A stretch of 64,000 bases of DNA from a virus, in IMG/VR virus record IMGVR_UViG_3300035162_002243, positions 1-64,000 of that record; one strand, given 5' to 3'. Position 1 is the first letter of the stretch; every line of letters begins with the position of its first letter. The position numbers and the translations under genes are program-made. Of the stretch, positions 36,307-45,253 are shown in pieces. The notes under the pieces were generated by a model that did no database searches, was not told the origin of the DNA, and saw only the letters and a program-made list of their open reading frames with translations.

Positions 36307-36974
36307 ATGTTTTTCCTTGCAGTTGTATCGAAATCAAAGTCCCAATACTCTATATCTTTTTTATACCAATCGGCAACAATTTGAATTGTTTGCGGAGTGT
36401 ATACGTCTTTGTATGAATCAACTAAGCCAGTAACATTTCTAGACCGTGGCATACTAGGTAAGTCTAAATACTTAGGAAGATCGTTACTAAGTTTTTCTTG
36501 TCTTAAAATGTCGCAACGAAGATTATTATTTTCATCAGTAACATAATCAATTTGATTATACCATCCCCTAACTGCTCGGTGCCACATAAATTCTTTACCA
36601 CCCCACTTATGTCGTTCTTCTAAAAATGCTTCAAAAGATGATATGTCGGCATAATCTGTTGGAGTTGTCTTTTCAACTTCGATTACTTTTTTAGCAAAGA
36701 AATATCTAGATACTACTCTTGCCCAAGGATTTCGAACAATAGTAAATGCTTGATGGTTCGCTCTTAGATCTCCTCTAAAATCTCTCCAACGTGCATGTGC
36801 ATGCCCGTGATGGTCTCCTAGTGTATTCATTGTATCTAAAAGAGACGCTGTGTATGCTTTGCTAATATGTGTCTTGGGGCTTGCATCAATTATTTTATTT
36901 TTTAACTCTTTGTTAAGTCTAATTGTACACCCTGCATTTTTTGGTATATGTATAAAAAGTTTTTTAAGTGTCAT
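36282..36974 (-). CDS. Sulfotransferase 2 (230 aa)
   Basis: Second PAPS-type sulfotransferase: LFIHIPKNAGCTIRLN (residues about 6-21, phosphosulfate loop) and FTIVRNPWARVVSRYFFAKK (about 83-102, 3'-phosphate-binding). The start at 36974 (MTLKKL) overlaps the DUF6165 stop; a longer frame begins with TTG at 36998. Two sulfotransferases in one cluster point to a sulfated glycan. Confidence 0.8.
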   Translation of the reverse strand: MTLKKLFIHIPKNAGCTIRLNKELKNKIIDASPKTHISKAYTASLLDTMNTLGDHHGHAHARWRDFRGDLRANHQAFTIVRNPWARVVSRYFFAKKVIEVEKTTPTDYADISSFEAFLEERHKWGGKEFMWHRAVRGWYNQIDYVTDENNNLRCDILRQEKLSNDLPKYLDLPSMPRSRNVTGLVDSYKDVYTPQTIQIVADWYKKDIEYWDFDFDTTARKNIWAGTVTN

Positions 36975-37347
36975 ACCGTGTATAATCCTTTTCTTCAACT
37001 ATGTTTGACTTTGTAATTACATTAATTAATTTTTTAATTGTTGCACGATCGTCGTTCTTAATATAAACATTTCTAGCAAGTTCTACAAACTTTGATCCAA
37101 AACTTTTATCAGCTTCGCACTTACGTTTTCCGTTTTCAATATCCCATAACGCTTCGTTAATCTCTTGTAGTTGTTCTACCAATACATTAACTTCTGGATT
37201 GTCAGTAAATGCTCTTTCTTCTAAAGATGTTAACTCTTTATTAACGTTAGCAAGTTGACTTGCGTTTGTTAATTTCTTTTGTTTAATTCGAAGTATTGTA
37301 ATCCTGTCAAATAATTCTCCAACAGATACTTCAACTGATACCATCAT
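36964..37347 (-). CDS. DUF6165-family protein (127 aa)
   Basis: Highly conserved small protein of polysaccharide gene clusters: SVEVSVGELFDRITILRIKQKKL at the start, LANVNKELTSLEERA, ALWDIENGKRKCE, and ARNVYIKNDDRATIKKLINVITKSNIVEEKDYTRY at the end. Helical, no enzymatic motif; the function is not known, and its constant presence near LPS genes suggests a scaffold or regulator. A methionine doublet leaves two start choices (37347 or 37344). Confidence 0.8.
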   Translation of the reverse strand: MMVSVEVSVGELFDRITILRIKQKKLTNASQLANVNKELTSLEERAFTDNPEVNVLVEQLQEINEALWDIENGKRKCEADKSFGSKFVELARNVYIKNDDRATIKKLINVITKSNIVEEKDYTRYDT

Positions 37348-38089
37348 TAATTTTAATCCCGTTATCTTTAGCCCTATGCATGTGATGACTCCAGCGGTCT
37401 TTAGGGCTCAGTGTATATATGTGAATGTTCTCTGGAGCAAAGTAAACTTGTGACATATGCATAAAGCCACTGTCAACGCCAACATGATAAGTTGCCTTTG
37501 ACATAGCGTATGCAATATGTTTTAAACTGTCTCTTAATAATATGTCTTTTGACTCACCGCCTACTACAACTATTTCATAGTCTTTATACTTGTCTAGTAT
37601 TGCTTGACGTTGCTTAGGTTTAATCATACGTTTCTTAGACGTACTGTCAAACTGTACTGTAATAAACTTTTTAGGAAGTTTAATGTCTTGTGGCTCTGCG
37701 TCTAATTGCGGAAAGTATCTTAGATACGGTGTAAGATCAATACCCTCTTTTGGTTCAAATCTCTGTGGGTGATCCGCATAAATCTGTGCATGCCCGTCGT
37801 ATGTGCGTCTTACATAGTTTACAAAGTCTAAATTATCTATAGGTTCGCAATCAAGGTGTGGCATAATTGCAACACTTCCTTTAGGAAATAAACTTACTAT
37901 TTCTGGCCAACTTTCTGGCTTGTGTCTATTCCATTGATACTTTGTAAGATGTAAAGTTACAGGAGTGTTTTCCATTAGCCCATAATTGTATGCTACTAAT
38001 ACAGCATGTATTCTATCTCCTAGACCAGGTGCACCATAATGAAAGTTTTTCTTTATAGTGCTATATGCTCTCATTACTATGTGTGTCAT
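37331..38089 (-). CDS. GT9-like glycosyltransferase (252 aa)
   Basis: Resembles heptosyltransferase-type GT-B enzymes (GT9). KKFITVQFDSTSKKRMIK at the donor-domain start, YEIVVVGGESKDILLRDSLKHIAYAMSKATYHVGVDSGFMHMSQVYF (residues about 170-216) with the HVGVDSG-H motif that binds the nucleotide part. N-terminal half contains GAPGLGDRIHAVL, the acceptor-domain glycine loop. Possible donor: an ADP-heptose-like sugar. Confidence 0.75.
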   Translation of the reverse strand: MTHIVMRAYSTIKKNFHYGAPGLGDRIHAVLVAYNYGLMENTPVTLHLTKYQWNRHKPESWPEIVSLFPKGSVAIMPHLDCEPIDNLDFVNYVRRTYDGHAQIYADHPQRFEPKEGIDLTPYLRYFPQLDAEPQDIKLPKKFITVQFDSTSKKRMIKPKQRQAILDKYKDYEIVVVGGESKDILLRDSLKHIAYAMSKATYHVGVDSGFMHMSQVYFAPENIHIYTLSPKDRWSHHMHRAKDNGIKINDGIS

Positions 38090-38718
38090 TAGTTTACTCT
38101 AATTTCAAATTGTGTCATTCCGTGTCTATGAAAATTGCCTCGCAAATTATTTTCATCTACAAATTGATTAACTGCTTTTGTTACACCTGGCTTACTCCAA
38201 GTTGCTTTAGGCCATTTAAAATCGTCACCTAGAATTAATCCACCCGGCTTAACTTTTTTATGTGCTTGTACTAGATCAGCATAGCATCCTTCATATGAAT
38301 GTTCACCGTCAACATAAATCCAATCAAGGTGGTTGTCTGGACACGAATTAAACCATTCGTTTGATGTTTGTCGTACTAGATGTACTTCTGGATTAGCAAC
38401 AAATTTTTCTTTTACTTTTTGATATACGTTCTCGTAATAAAGAACAAATTCTTTCTCCATATCAACATTAGAAAGTCCTTTAGGAGCAATGTTAAGTAGC
38501 TTTCTATATTTCTTTAGCCACACATTATATGGCATTTCGCTGTTATTTTTAAACGGTTCAACTGAATACGGATCTACTAGATATAATTTTGTTAAATTTT
38601 TCTTTTGAAATTCTGCTGATGTATTTGCCATCCACACACCTATTTCAGCACCAATTGTACCTTCTTTAATTAAGTGTAAAATGTTTGGTGCATCACTATT
38701 TCTTTCCTTACCCATCAT
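38089..38718 (-). CDS. Class I methyltransferase (209 aa)
   Basis: Methyltransferase of the Methyltransf_24 type: GTIGAEIGVWMANTSAEF (residues about 17-34, motif I), LYLVDPYSVEPF (acidic strand), LDWIYVDGEHSYEGCYADL (about 133-151, motif with Asp/His for metal or substrate) and KPGGLILGDDF. Its relatives methylate sugars or nucleotide sugars. Stop and the next start share one base (TAATG). A GGAG site precedes the start. Confidence 0.8.
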   Translation of the reverse strand: MMGKERNSDAPNILHLIKEGTIGAEIGVWMANTSAEFQKKNLTKLYLVDPYSVEPFKNNSEMPYNVWLKKYRKLLNIAPKGLSNVDMEKEFVLYYENVYQKVKEKFVANPEVHLVRQTSNEWFNSCPDNHLDWIYVDGEHSYEGCYADLVQAHKKVKPGGLILGDDFKWPKATWSKPGVTKAVNQFVDENNLRGNFHRHGMTQFEIRVN

Positions 38719-38743
38719 TGTATTATTTCTCCTATCAATGTGT

Positions 38744-39529
38744 TTAGTTTATAATCTTCATTAAGTCTGATACGTTTTCGCCTTTTTGTGGTAACAAATC
38801 TTTTAAGAAAAAATGCACAAAGTATGCTTTGGGAATTTGATTATCTTCAATTCCTTTGAATAATCCGTTCCACCGCCAGTCCATATTAAGTGTAGCAATC
38901 TTTTCTTTCTTAACCCAGTAGTTAAGCAACATTTGATCTGTTGACCATTTGCGGTAACCAATGCCGTCTACAAAGTCTTTAAACTCTGGTCTACGTATAA
39001 ACTGTTCTGCTGTTTGGCCATTTAAGTATGGTAGAAACTTTTGGCAATTAATAACCATCATCCCCATATTGTAAAACTCAGCACCAAGTGCATTCCATTT
39101 CCAATCTACATCTGTAAGATTTTCAAATGCGGCTTTTGAATATTTTCTAATTTTACTTTTATACTTTTTACCACAAGGCAGTTCACGCTCTGCTACTGCA
39201 CCAAACGCATACTCACTTGTTAAGTCTTCAAATATATTTGGAGCAGTTGATCTAATATAAATGTCACTATCAACTATGGCTACTTGATCATATTCGTGTA
39301 AGTGCGAAAATGCGTTTTCTTTTTCGTAAATGGGCATGTAACCTAAGCGTTCAACTGCTTCTTTACTGCGGCCAGTTACTGCCATATCTGGTCTAATTTT
39401 AAGTATAGGCTCGTATTGTACTATGTGCTTAATGTTATATTTTTTGCAGTACTGCGATACACTTTCGATACAGTGTAAATACAATTGGCTTTGGGCGCCA
39501 ACTGCTACTTGATAAATCATACGCTTCAT
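38744..39529 (-). CDS. GT-A glycosyltransferase (261 aa)
   Basis: GT8-like enzyme with EYDQVAIVDSDIYIRSTA (residues about 86-103, DxD) and GAEFYNMGMMVINCQKFLPYL (about 149-169). The STDQMLLNYWVKKEKIATLNMDWRWNG region is the usual acceptor block. Fits the pattern of the phage glycosyltransferase cluster; sugar unknown. Overlaps the GT25-like gene by four bases. Confidence 0.75.
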   Translation of the reverse strand: MKRMIYQVAVGAQSQLYLHCIESVSQYCKKYNIKHIVQYEPILKIRPDMAVTGRSKEAVERLGYMPIYEKENAFSHLHEYDQVAIVDSDIYIRSTAPNIFEDLTSEYAFGAVAERELPCGKKYKSKIRKYSKAAFENLTDVDWKWNALGAEFYNMGMMVINCQKFLPYLNGQTAEQFIRRPEFKDFVDGIGYRKWSTDQMLLNYWVKKEKIATLNMDWRWNGLFKGIEDNQIPKAYFVHFFLKDLLPQKGENVSDLMKIIN

Positions 39530-40101
39530 GATAGGTCCTTTGTAAAACTAACTTCTGTTTTATATGTAACTTTATTATACTTATCAAACTGCATTTTAAC
39601 GATTCCGTCGCATAGCATCCAATCCGAAGGCATAGCGCCGTTGGTGTGTACCCAGTTAATAATCTTCTTTGCACCCGCCGGTGTTATTCTATATGCCCTA
39701 GCACCTTCGTACCAGTTACCTGCAGGAATAGGCTTTGCTTTATTAAATCCTTCAAACTTGTATACATCACAATCTTCATATTCGCCCATGGGCTGTTTGA
39801 AAACTACGTCATGTTCAAATATACATATTGGTGTATTTGTTTCGTGGCATTTTTGCCACAAGAGATATTGGCTTAAAAAACATCCTTGTGTGCCTGGTCG
39901 TTGCAATAGTTTTTTTGCTTTTTTGCTTTGAGCTGTTGGTACTAAGTTGTAATCAACTAAGCCTGTCTTCATTCCATTTACACCTTCGTGCAACTGCAAC
40001 TTCCAGCCGTGTGCAAGTCCAGTCTCCAATGCACGATTTGCCATTCGTACACTTTCTGGATAGTCAGGCAAGTAAATTATATATCCTAAATTAAGATCCA
40101 T
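39526..40101 (-). CDS. GT25-family-like glycosyltransferase 2 (191 aa)
   Basis: GT25-like: LGYIIYLPDYPESVRMANRAL at the start, GCFLSQYLLWQKC (residues about 73-85), ICIFEHDVVFKQPM (about 91-104, ExD) and YRITPAGAKKIINW (about 136-149). Short for a GT25, but all motif blocks are present. Related in plan to 33684-34343, though divergent in sequence. Confidence 0.72.
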   Translation of the reverse strand: MDLNLGYIIYLPDYPESVRMANRALETGLAHGWKLQLHEGVNGMKTGLVDYNLVPTAQSKKAKKLLQRPGTQGCFLSQYLLWQKCHETNTPICIFEHDVVFKQPMGEYEDCDVYKFEGFNKAKPIPAGNWYEGARAYRITPAGAKKIINWVHTNGAMPSDWMLCDGIVKMQFDKYNKVTYKTEVSFTKDLS

Positions 40102-40948
40102 CTTTTTCTTGAATCTCTTTTAGTGTAGCATTATACAAGTCATCGGGCATCCATTTAAGTTGGGCTTTTCTGTATTTTGTAGTTTCTTTTTTATTACCCT
40201 TGCCTGTTGAAAAGATATCGTCTTTCTTAATCCCCCAACAGTTCCATTTAAACGGAATGTTATTGTGTGGTTTGTTGCGCACTACCTTCCACTCTTTCAT
40301 TACATCTTTAAGTACATGTTGATCAATATACCAATAGCAACCTTTTTCAAACCCTTCGATAAGCCGTGTAGAAAACAACTCTCTAAACTCTAACCCTACT
40401 GGGCCAGTACCTAATGTCACTGCACTTGCAATAAAGGTAGCAGGATCCTTAGGCTTAGGCATAACGCCAACGTGTTTAGCAAGCTCTCTAAATACAGATT
40501 GATGGAATGCAGTACGTAGCACACTATCACAATCTATTTGTAATACATGTGTATCTTCATTTTTAAATAACTGAGGTAACCTCATAAATCGCACACTTGC
40601 TAGATATGTACGTCTTGCAACGTAGTCAGGATCTGCAATATTAAATATCGAATATCCGTCTCTCATCTGATGTAATCGTTTTGGTAAATCTATATAAAAT
40701 TGCGGAGTAACATCTTCCCAAGTATATGTAAAGGAATGTAACTTAGTAAACTCTTTTAGTACCACATGATCAATATTGCCTTCATTAATAATATGAACGT
40801 GTACATGCATCCAGCCTAATGTGCCAAATATACTTTTAGCTAATGCATATCCGTGTTTATAAAAGTACTCATAGTCGCAACTAAAGTAAATAACATCCTT
40901 GTATTCTTTTGGACAAATGTGCCCTTGTATTTCAGGGAGTTTAAACAT
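40091..40948 (-). CDS. GT8-like glycosyltransferase (285 aa)
   Basis: DVIYFSCDYEYFYKHGYALAKSI (residues about 18-40) is the typical start of this phage group; DTHVLQIDCDSVLRTAF (about 132-148) holds the DxD; GCYWYIDQHVLKDVM and NNIPFKWNCWGIK complete the acceptor site. I start it at 40948 (MFKLPEIQGH), which overlaps the FkbM stop by eight bases; the longer frame to 40996 lies inside that gene. Confidence 0.72.
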   Translation of the reverse strand: MFKLPEIQGHICPKEYKDVIYFSCDYEYFYKHGYALAKSIFGTLGWMHVHVHIINEGNIDHVVLKEFTKLHSFTYTWEDVTPQFYIDLPKRLHQMRDGYSIFNIADPDYVARRTYLASVRFMRLPQLFKNEDTHVLQIDCDSVLRTAFHQSVFRELAKHVGVMPKPKDPATFIASAVTLGTGPVGLEFRELFSTRLIEGFEKGCYWYIDQHVLKDVMKEWKVVRNKPHNNIPFKWNCWGIKKDDIFSTGKGNKKETTKYRKAQLKWMPDDLYNATLKEIQEKDGS

Positions 40949-41618
40949 CCGATGCCATTCCCGGGCGGAACCCGATAACTGCATTTTTCTCTCCACGTCC
41001 TATTTTTCTAATCATCCTATATCCTAACGGTGCAAGTATATGTCTAATAGTATCGGCATTGTGTCCATAGCGTTGCGGATGGTCCTTGCACTCGTAAAGA
41101 ATAATCGGTAAGCAACGTTTGATAGTTTCATATCCTCCTTGTGCAACAAATGGTTCATATCCTTCTGCGTCTATTTTAATAAAGTCAACGTCTTGTATAT
41201 TATAGAAGTCTAATGGCATTACTGGTATCTTGCCGCCTTCTTCGTCTGGGTTTACATGTGTACTAAAACTTTTATTTGTTGTTCTAATCGAAACGTTTTC
41301 TTTTTTTGCACCTAGTCCTACTGGGTAAGTTGTTACGTTTGTAACATCTCTAGTATGTAAATTGTGTATCATGCAGTTATAAATCTTTGGATTGATTTCA
41401 AACGCATGTACATGCTCAAAACTTTTTGATAATTGATACGCTGTAATACCAACATGCGCACCTACGTCAATAGCAACTCTCCATTTTGCACAATGACTAA
41501 ATGCTGTTGATAGTTCTATATTTTGATAATTGTCAATATTTCCTGCACTTTGTTTTTTTGCACTTTTAAGACATATGTCATTTTTAATTGAGCGCCACCC
41601 ATCTATTTCTGTATACAT
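40941..41618 (-). CDS. FkbM-family methyltransferase (225 aa)
   Basis: FkbM-type SAM methyltransferase: RVAIDVGAHVGITAYQLSKSF (residues about 48-68, motif I), VHAFEINPKIYNCM (acidic strand), PLDFYNIQDVDFIKIDAEGYEPFVAQGG (about 134-161, the family hallmark KIDxEGxE) and LPIILYECKDH. Methylates a hydroxyl of a sugar. Shares a base with the paralogue-4 stop, so the genes are coupled. Confidence 0.88.
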   Translation of the reverse strand: MYTEIDGWRSIKNDICLKSAKKQSAGNIDNYQNIELSTAFSHCAKWRVAIDVGAHVGITAYQLSKSFEHVHAFEINPKIYNCMIHNLHTRDVTNVTTYPVGLGAKKENVSIRTTNKSFSTHVNPDEEGGKIPVMPLDFYNIQDVDFIKIDAEGYEPFVAQGGYETIKRCLPIILYECKDHPQRYGHNADTIRHILAPLGYRMIRKIGRGEKNAVIGFRPGMASDV

Positions 41619-42391
41619 TATATCTCCACTTGATATTCATTTGTTATTTTCCAAGCCTCGCCGCTTGCATATTCATCTCGACTAAACTGACTATGTGCAA
41701 TATGTTCTAACATTGGAGTGCGATCAAACCCGTATTGGTTCTGCCAATTCTGTACTGCACTTTGTCCTAATACTTCAATGGGCTTTCCTAAGCATAATGC
41801 TTCGACAACAGCCATACTATGATATGTAATTACCTTTTTAGCATTTAACATCATAGGCAATATTTCTTTAAATCGTTGTCTGCGCTTACCTTCTTTTTCT
41901 CGTATAATTAATTTTGTTGGGAGACTTTCATAATGTTTAATAGTGTCTCTCCTCCAAGTATCATAATCTTCACCTAAGTATTTAAAGATATTACTCTTGT
42001 TGGGCATCACTAAAAGGTTGTAGTCGCCATTGCTATTCCATTCATTCCACAAATTACTGTCTAGTGCAAGACAATCAATTCTACTATTCTTAATTGGGCG
42101 TACTTGTGTATTTTGTAAACAGTTATAACTAATTCTATAGTATTCAGGAGTCTTGTGTAAATGGTTGCCTATGTATCCGTTATCTAAATGGAAAAACTTT
42201 AAACTAGGATCTTTAATAATAGCATCAAATACCCAGTCGTCAAATGGATGGCTAAACGCCAAGTATCTATCTTGTTCTATTTCATTAGGATGTGATATTG
42301 TTTTTACATCACAGTTGTCGTAGAGATACGAGAACAGTTGTCCTCGTAACTCTTTTGAACGTACTGGTATTTGAAATTTAAAGTGATGCAT
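41618..42391 (-). CDS. Putative GT-B glycosyltransferase, paralogue 4 (257 aa)
   Basis: Fourth paralogue: VITYHSMAVVEALCLGKPIEVLG (residues about 187-209), then a terminal RDEYASGEAWKI helix. FFHLDNGYIGNHL (about 66-78) matches paralogue 3. TKLIIREKEGKRRQRFKE is the counterpart of the RPHP block. This copy is separated from the others by 11 kb and lies against the recombination genes. The start at 42391 overlaps the UvsY-like stop; a longer frame to 42451 is unlikely. Confidence 0.6.
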   Translation of the reverse strand: MHHFKFQIPVRSKELRGQLFSYLYDNCDVKTISHPNEIEQDRYLAFSHPFDDWVFDAIIKDPSLKFFHLDNGYIGNHLHKTPEYYRISYNCLQNTQVRPIKNSRIDCLALDSNLWNEWNSNGDYNLLVMPNKSNIFKYLGEDYDTWRRDTIKHYESLPTKLIIREKEGKRRQRFKEILPMMLNAKKVITYHSMAVVEALCLGKPIEVLGQSAVQNWQNQYGFDRTPMLEHIAHSQFSRDEYASGEAWKITNEYQVEI

Positions 42392-42833
42392 CTTCCATAC
42401 CCGCAACTCGCAATTTGACAACATTAGTAATTTGCCATTGCTTCTGATCAAGCCCTTTTAGTAAGCCTAACCACTTGTTACGCATAAGTGCAAACTCGTT
42501 AATAATCTTTTCGTAGTCAACAACATCTGTTTCACCGTCTACGTATTTTTCAACGTCACGACTTGACAGAGCTCGTTGGTAGTTTTCGAGATATTTCTTA
42601 AAAAAAGAACTACGCAATCTGCGTAGCTCAATGTTTAAGTAGTTAAGGATTGCTTCTATCTCTTGAAGTTGATTAAAACGTTGTTCAACGATACCGGGCA
42701 TATTTGCCGCGGCACGTTCAACATTGCCTTTCAGCTTTACATCAAGACGAGCTTCAATTAGCTCGTCTTCAAAGTATTGAATAGCTTCTGGGATTTTACT
42801 AATGTCTCTAGAAACTTCAGAGTAGTAACCCAT
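42378..42833 (-). CDS. Putative UvsY-like recombination mediator (151 aa)
   Basis: Helical, basic and coiled-coil-prone protein two genes downstream of uvsX. The segment FKKYLENYQRALSSRDVEKYVDGETDVVDYEKIINEFALMRNKWLGLLKGLDQKQWQ (residues about 78-133) is characteristic of proteins at this place in marine T4-like phages that I take as UvsY counterparts; in T4 UvsY loads UvsX onto gp32-coated DNA. Sequence similarity to T4 UvsY itself is weak, so the name rests on position and type. Start at 42833 shares a base with the upstream stop. Confidence 0.5.
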   Translation of the reverse strand: MGYYSEVSRDISKIPEAIQYFEDELIEARLDVKLKGNVERAAANMPGIVEQRFNQLQEIEAILNYLNIELRRLRSSFFKKYLENYQRALSSRDVEKYVDGETDVVDYEKIINEFALMRNKWLGLLKGLDQKQWQITNVVKLRVAGMEDASL

Positions 42834-43069
42834 CACTCATCCCAATCGTCTAATATACTATCTTCATCATCTTCTTCGGTGACATCTAAATAATAATTAA
42901 TTGCATGGTCTAAGTGTTCGTCAGTACCCATAGCATCTCTAAAAGTTTGATCATCTGCACCGTAGTCAGCACATGTATCAATATAGCTTTCAGCTACACT
43001 CTCGAGATTTTTCTTATCAATATCAGCTTTAAACGCATTCCAAATATCAACAATTTGCGCACTTTCCAT
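42833..43069 (-). CDS. Small acidic protein between uvsX and uvsY-like gene (78 aa)
   Basis: 78 aa, strongly acidic C-terminus (VTEEDDEDSILDDWDE). The helical first half (IVDIWNAFKADIDKKNLESVAESYIDTCADYGADDQTFRDAMGTD) has no known motif. Encoded directly after uvsX (five bases). An acidic tail of this kind occurs in partners that compete for ssDNA-binding proteins, but no activity is evident. Confidence 0.7.
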   Translation of the reverse strand: MESAQIVDIWNAFKADIDKKNLESVAESYIDTCADYGADDQTFRDAMGTDEHLDHAINYYLDVTEEDDEDSILDDWDE

Positions 43070-43074
43070 TATTG

Positions 43075-44169
43075 CTACTCCTGTCCTGTAAGTTCTAATT
43101 CAACATTATCGTTAATATCAACATCAACGACTTCTTCGGTATTTACCACAGGCTTCATCTTCTCGTTATATTCCATCATAATCGAGTCAAGTTTGCCACC
43201 GATCATCCATGCTTTACGATATTCAAGAATCTCTTCGCCTGCTAGATTAATGTACTTGAGTCGATTGCCTTGCTTAACTAACAAGTTCTTCTTCTCAAAC
43301 AATTCAACCAAACCACTGTACGGATTCATACCAGTCTCATAAGGAATCTTAACTTGCACACCTTCGAAAGGTTTTGCATAGCGTGTCTTCATTACTTTAC
43401 AACCAGCACGTATACCCATAACTTCTGAGATTTTATTACCGTCTTCATCTTCTTTCAACTTCATCTTTTTCATTGCAACAACAATACTTGATGCATAGAT
43501 AAAGCCTGCGCCACCACTAATCTTATCATCTGGATCAAACATATCCTGTGATGCATAAGTGTGGTTAGTACATACTAAGCCTACGTTAAGTGAGCCAATC
43601 ATGTTAACTGTGTTACGAACAAGTGAAGTCAACGCCTTAGGCTTACGACCCATATCACCTTTCATATCACCCTTGTTAAACTGATCAACGTCAGTAGGTG
43701 TTAGTAGCATACCCAACGAGTCAATAACAAACAATACTTTAGGACGATCTTCTTCATCCATAGCACGATAGTCGTTAACAAATGTTGAGATAGTTTTTGC
43801 CACATCGTCAATCATACTCATATTAAGTTTGAGTAACTTCTCTGGACTTGTGTCTACTTGTAGAGCTTGTAGCCAGCTTTCGTCAAGTGCATTTTCTGTG
43901 TCAATTAATACTACAAAAATGTCTTGGTCTTGTGCGTGTTTTACAATATTGCCAGCGCAGAAATAACTCTTACCTGCTCCTGATTCACCTGCAAACACTG
44001 TAACCTTACCTAGCGGAACACCTTTGTGAAAGTCTCCTGAGATAAGATAGTTTAGTGCGTATGAACCTGTTGAAATCCAATCTGTAGGATCGTTAAAGCC
44101 TGAGCTCATACCTGTTATGCTTTTTGTTAAGTCCTTACGGAACTTACTTACGTCAAATGATTTAGCCAT
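43075..44169 (-). CDS. uvsX: RecA-like recombinase UvsX (364 aa)
   Basis: Strand-exchange recombinase. Walker A FAGESGAGKSYF (residues about 59-70), catalytic and sensor regions VLIDTENALDESW (about 89-101) and VLFVIDSLGMLLTPTDVDQF (about 145-164, Walker B), GFIYASSIVVAMKKMK. 364 aa, close to T4 UvsX (391). Ribosome-binding site AAGGAG. Lies in the gp32-uvsX operon, as in other T4-like phages where recombination drives replication. Confidence 0.97.
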   Translation of the reverse strand: MAKSFDVSKFRKDLTKSITGMSSGFNDPTDWISTGSYALNYLISGDFHKGVPLGKVTVFAGESGAGKSYFCAGNIVKHAQDQDIFVVLIDTENALDESWLQALQVDTSPEKLLKLNMSMIDDVAKTISTFVNDYRAMDEEDRPKVLFVIDSLGMLLTPTDVDQFNKGDMKGDMGRKPKALTSLVRNTVNMIGSLNVGLVCTNHTYASQDMFDPDDKISGGAGFIYASSIVVAMKKMKLKEDEDGNKISEVMGIRAGCKVMKTRYAKPFEGVQVKIPYETGMNPYSGLVELFEKKNLLVKQGNRLKYINLAGEEILEYRKAWMIGGKLDSIMMEYNEKMKPVVNTEEVVDVDINDNVELELTGQE

Positions 44170-44191
44170 TGTTACTCCTTATAAAAGCTAA

Positions 44192-44215
44192 TGTAGGGGA
44201 CGTTAATCCCCTACA
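44192..44215 (-). terminator. Hairpin between gp32 and uvsX
   Basis: TGTAGGGG/CCCCTACA 8-bp stem with an 8-base loop. On the minus strand it follows the gp32 stop; only a short T-run (TTAGCTTTT) follows, so it may be a partial terminator that sets a higher level of gp32 than of uvsX. Confidence 0.6.
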
Positions 44216-44231
44216 TGGTTATTTTAACTTA

Positions 44232-45221
44232 TTAAGACTGTCTTGAACGGATCATTGCAAGAATGTCTTCAGCTTTATTTTCACCTGCTGGTGCCGCCGC
44301 CGGAGTTGCCTCTGGAGTTGGAGCCGCTTCTGCTACTGGAGCAGTTGGAGCCGCTTCTGCTACTGGAGCAGTCGGAGCTGGTGTTGCTGGAGTTGTTGCT
44401 ACTGGAGCGCGGTTTTGTGGATCACCGGTTCTAGCCGCCATTCCTGCTGGACGGAAGTATTGGCCAAAGCGTTCCATGTCGTATGCTTCACCGTCTACTG
44501 ACGCTTCAAACATCTCTTTCATCACTTTAACTTCAATGTCACTTGGCTTCTTTGGAAGAAAGTCACTCATATTAAACAATCCGTTAGTGTTAACACCGTT
44601 CATTTCAGCATCAGTTAATGGACGCTCTCTACGAGCCCAATTTGATGTTGAATAATCTGCGTATCCACCTTTAGATGTTTTGTTAAGACGGAAGTCTACA
44701 CCAGCAGTATAATCTGTTGGTAATTCTTCCATGTCTGGATCCATAAGTGCCTGCTTAATGATCTGAAAGATCTGCGGGCCAATAATGAATCTACGTACTG
44801 GATTTTCTGGTGACTCTTCTTGTAGAACGTTATCTACTACAAAGCCTTGGAACACATACGAACGCTTCTTCCAATATTTACGACCCATATCTTCAAGTGT
44901 AGGATCTTTGAACCATGCACGTACTTCGTTAAGAATATCGCATGTTTCACCGTACATTTCCATACATGGAATTTGTACTTGTACTGGACGTGAGTCTGTC
45001 TCACCTTTGATACCCGCAAATGGTAGCTTGATCATCAAACGTTCTTTCCAAAAGAAAGTGTTTGTGTCATCGCCGTCTGGTAGGAATCGCAGAGTTGAAC
45101 TCTGTCCTTCTTGCATGTTCCAAAATGGGTAAATTGCGTTGTCACCGCCTGAACGATTGTTACCGCCGGTGTTTGTTTCTTGTTCCTTGAGCTTCGCTCG
45201 GATTTCTGCTAATGATGCCAT
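44232..45221 (-). CDS. gp32: Single-stranded DNA-binding protein gp32 (329 aa)
   Basis: Coats ssDNA during replication and recombination. The N-terminal basic LAST-like region (MASLAEIRAKLKEQE) matches T4 gp32; the core has FWNMQEGQSSTLRFLPDGDD and WKKRSYVFQGFVV (residues about 106-118). The C-terminus (about 275-315) is a Pro/Ala/Glu/Thr-rich linker with internal repeats APVAEAAPT, ending in an acidic, helical tip (ENKAEDILAMIRSRQS) used to recruit partners. The linker is longer and more repetitive than in T4. It has its own promoter with an 80-base leader. Confidence 0.93.
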   Translation of the reverse strand: MASLAEIRAKLKEQETNTGGNNRSGGDNAIYPFWNMQEGQSSTLRFLPDGDDTNTFFWKERLMIKLPFAGIKGETDSRPVQVQIPCMEMYGETCDILNEVRAWFKDPTLEDMGRKYWKKRSYVFQGFVVDNVLQEESPENPVRRFIIGPQIFQIIKQALMDPDMEELPTDYTAGVDFRLNKTSKGGYADYSTSNWARRERPLTDAEMNGVNTNGLFNMSDFLPKKPSDIEVKVMKEMFEASVDGEAYDMERFGQYFRPAGMAARTGDPQNRAPVATTPATPAPTAPVAEAAPTAPVAEAAPTPEATPAAAPAGENKAEDILAMIRSRQS

Positions 45222-45253
45222 AGTTTAATGCCTCCTGTTAGTGCCTATGATTT

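Noticed and set aside
44243-44655. Leu- or Ala-rich frames opposite gp32
   Set aside because: They arise from the repetitive Pro/Ala/Glu codons of the gp32 tail.
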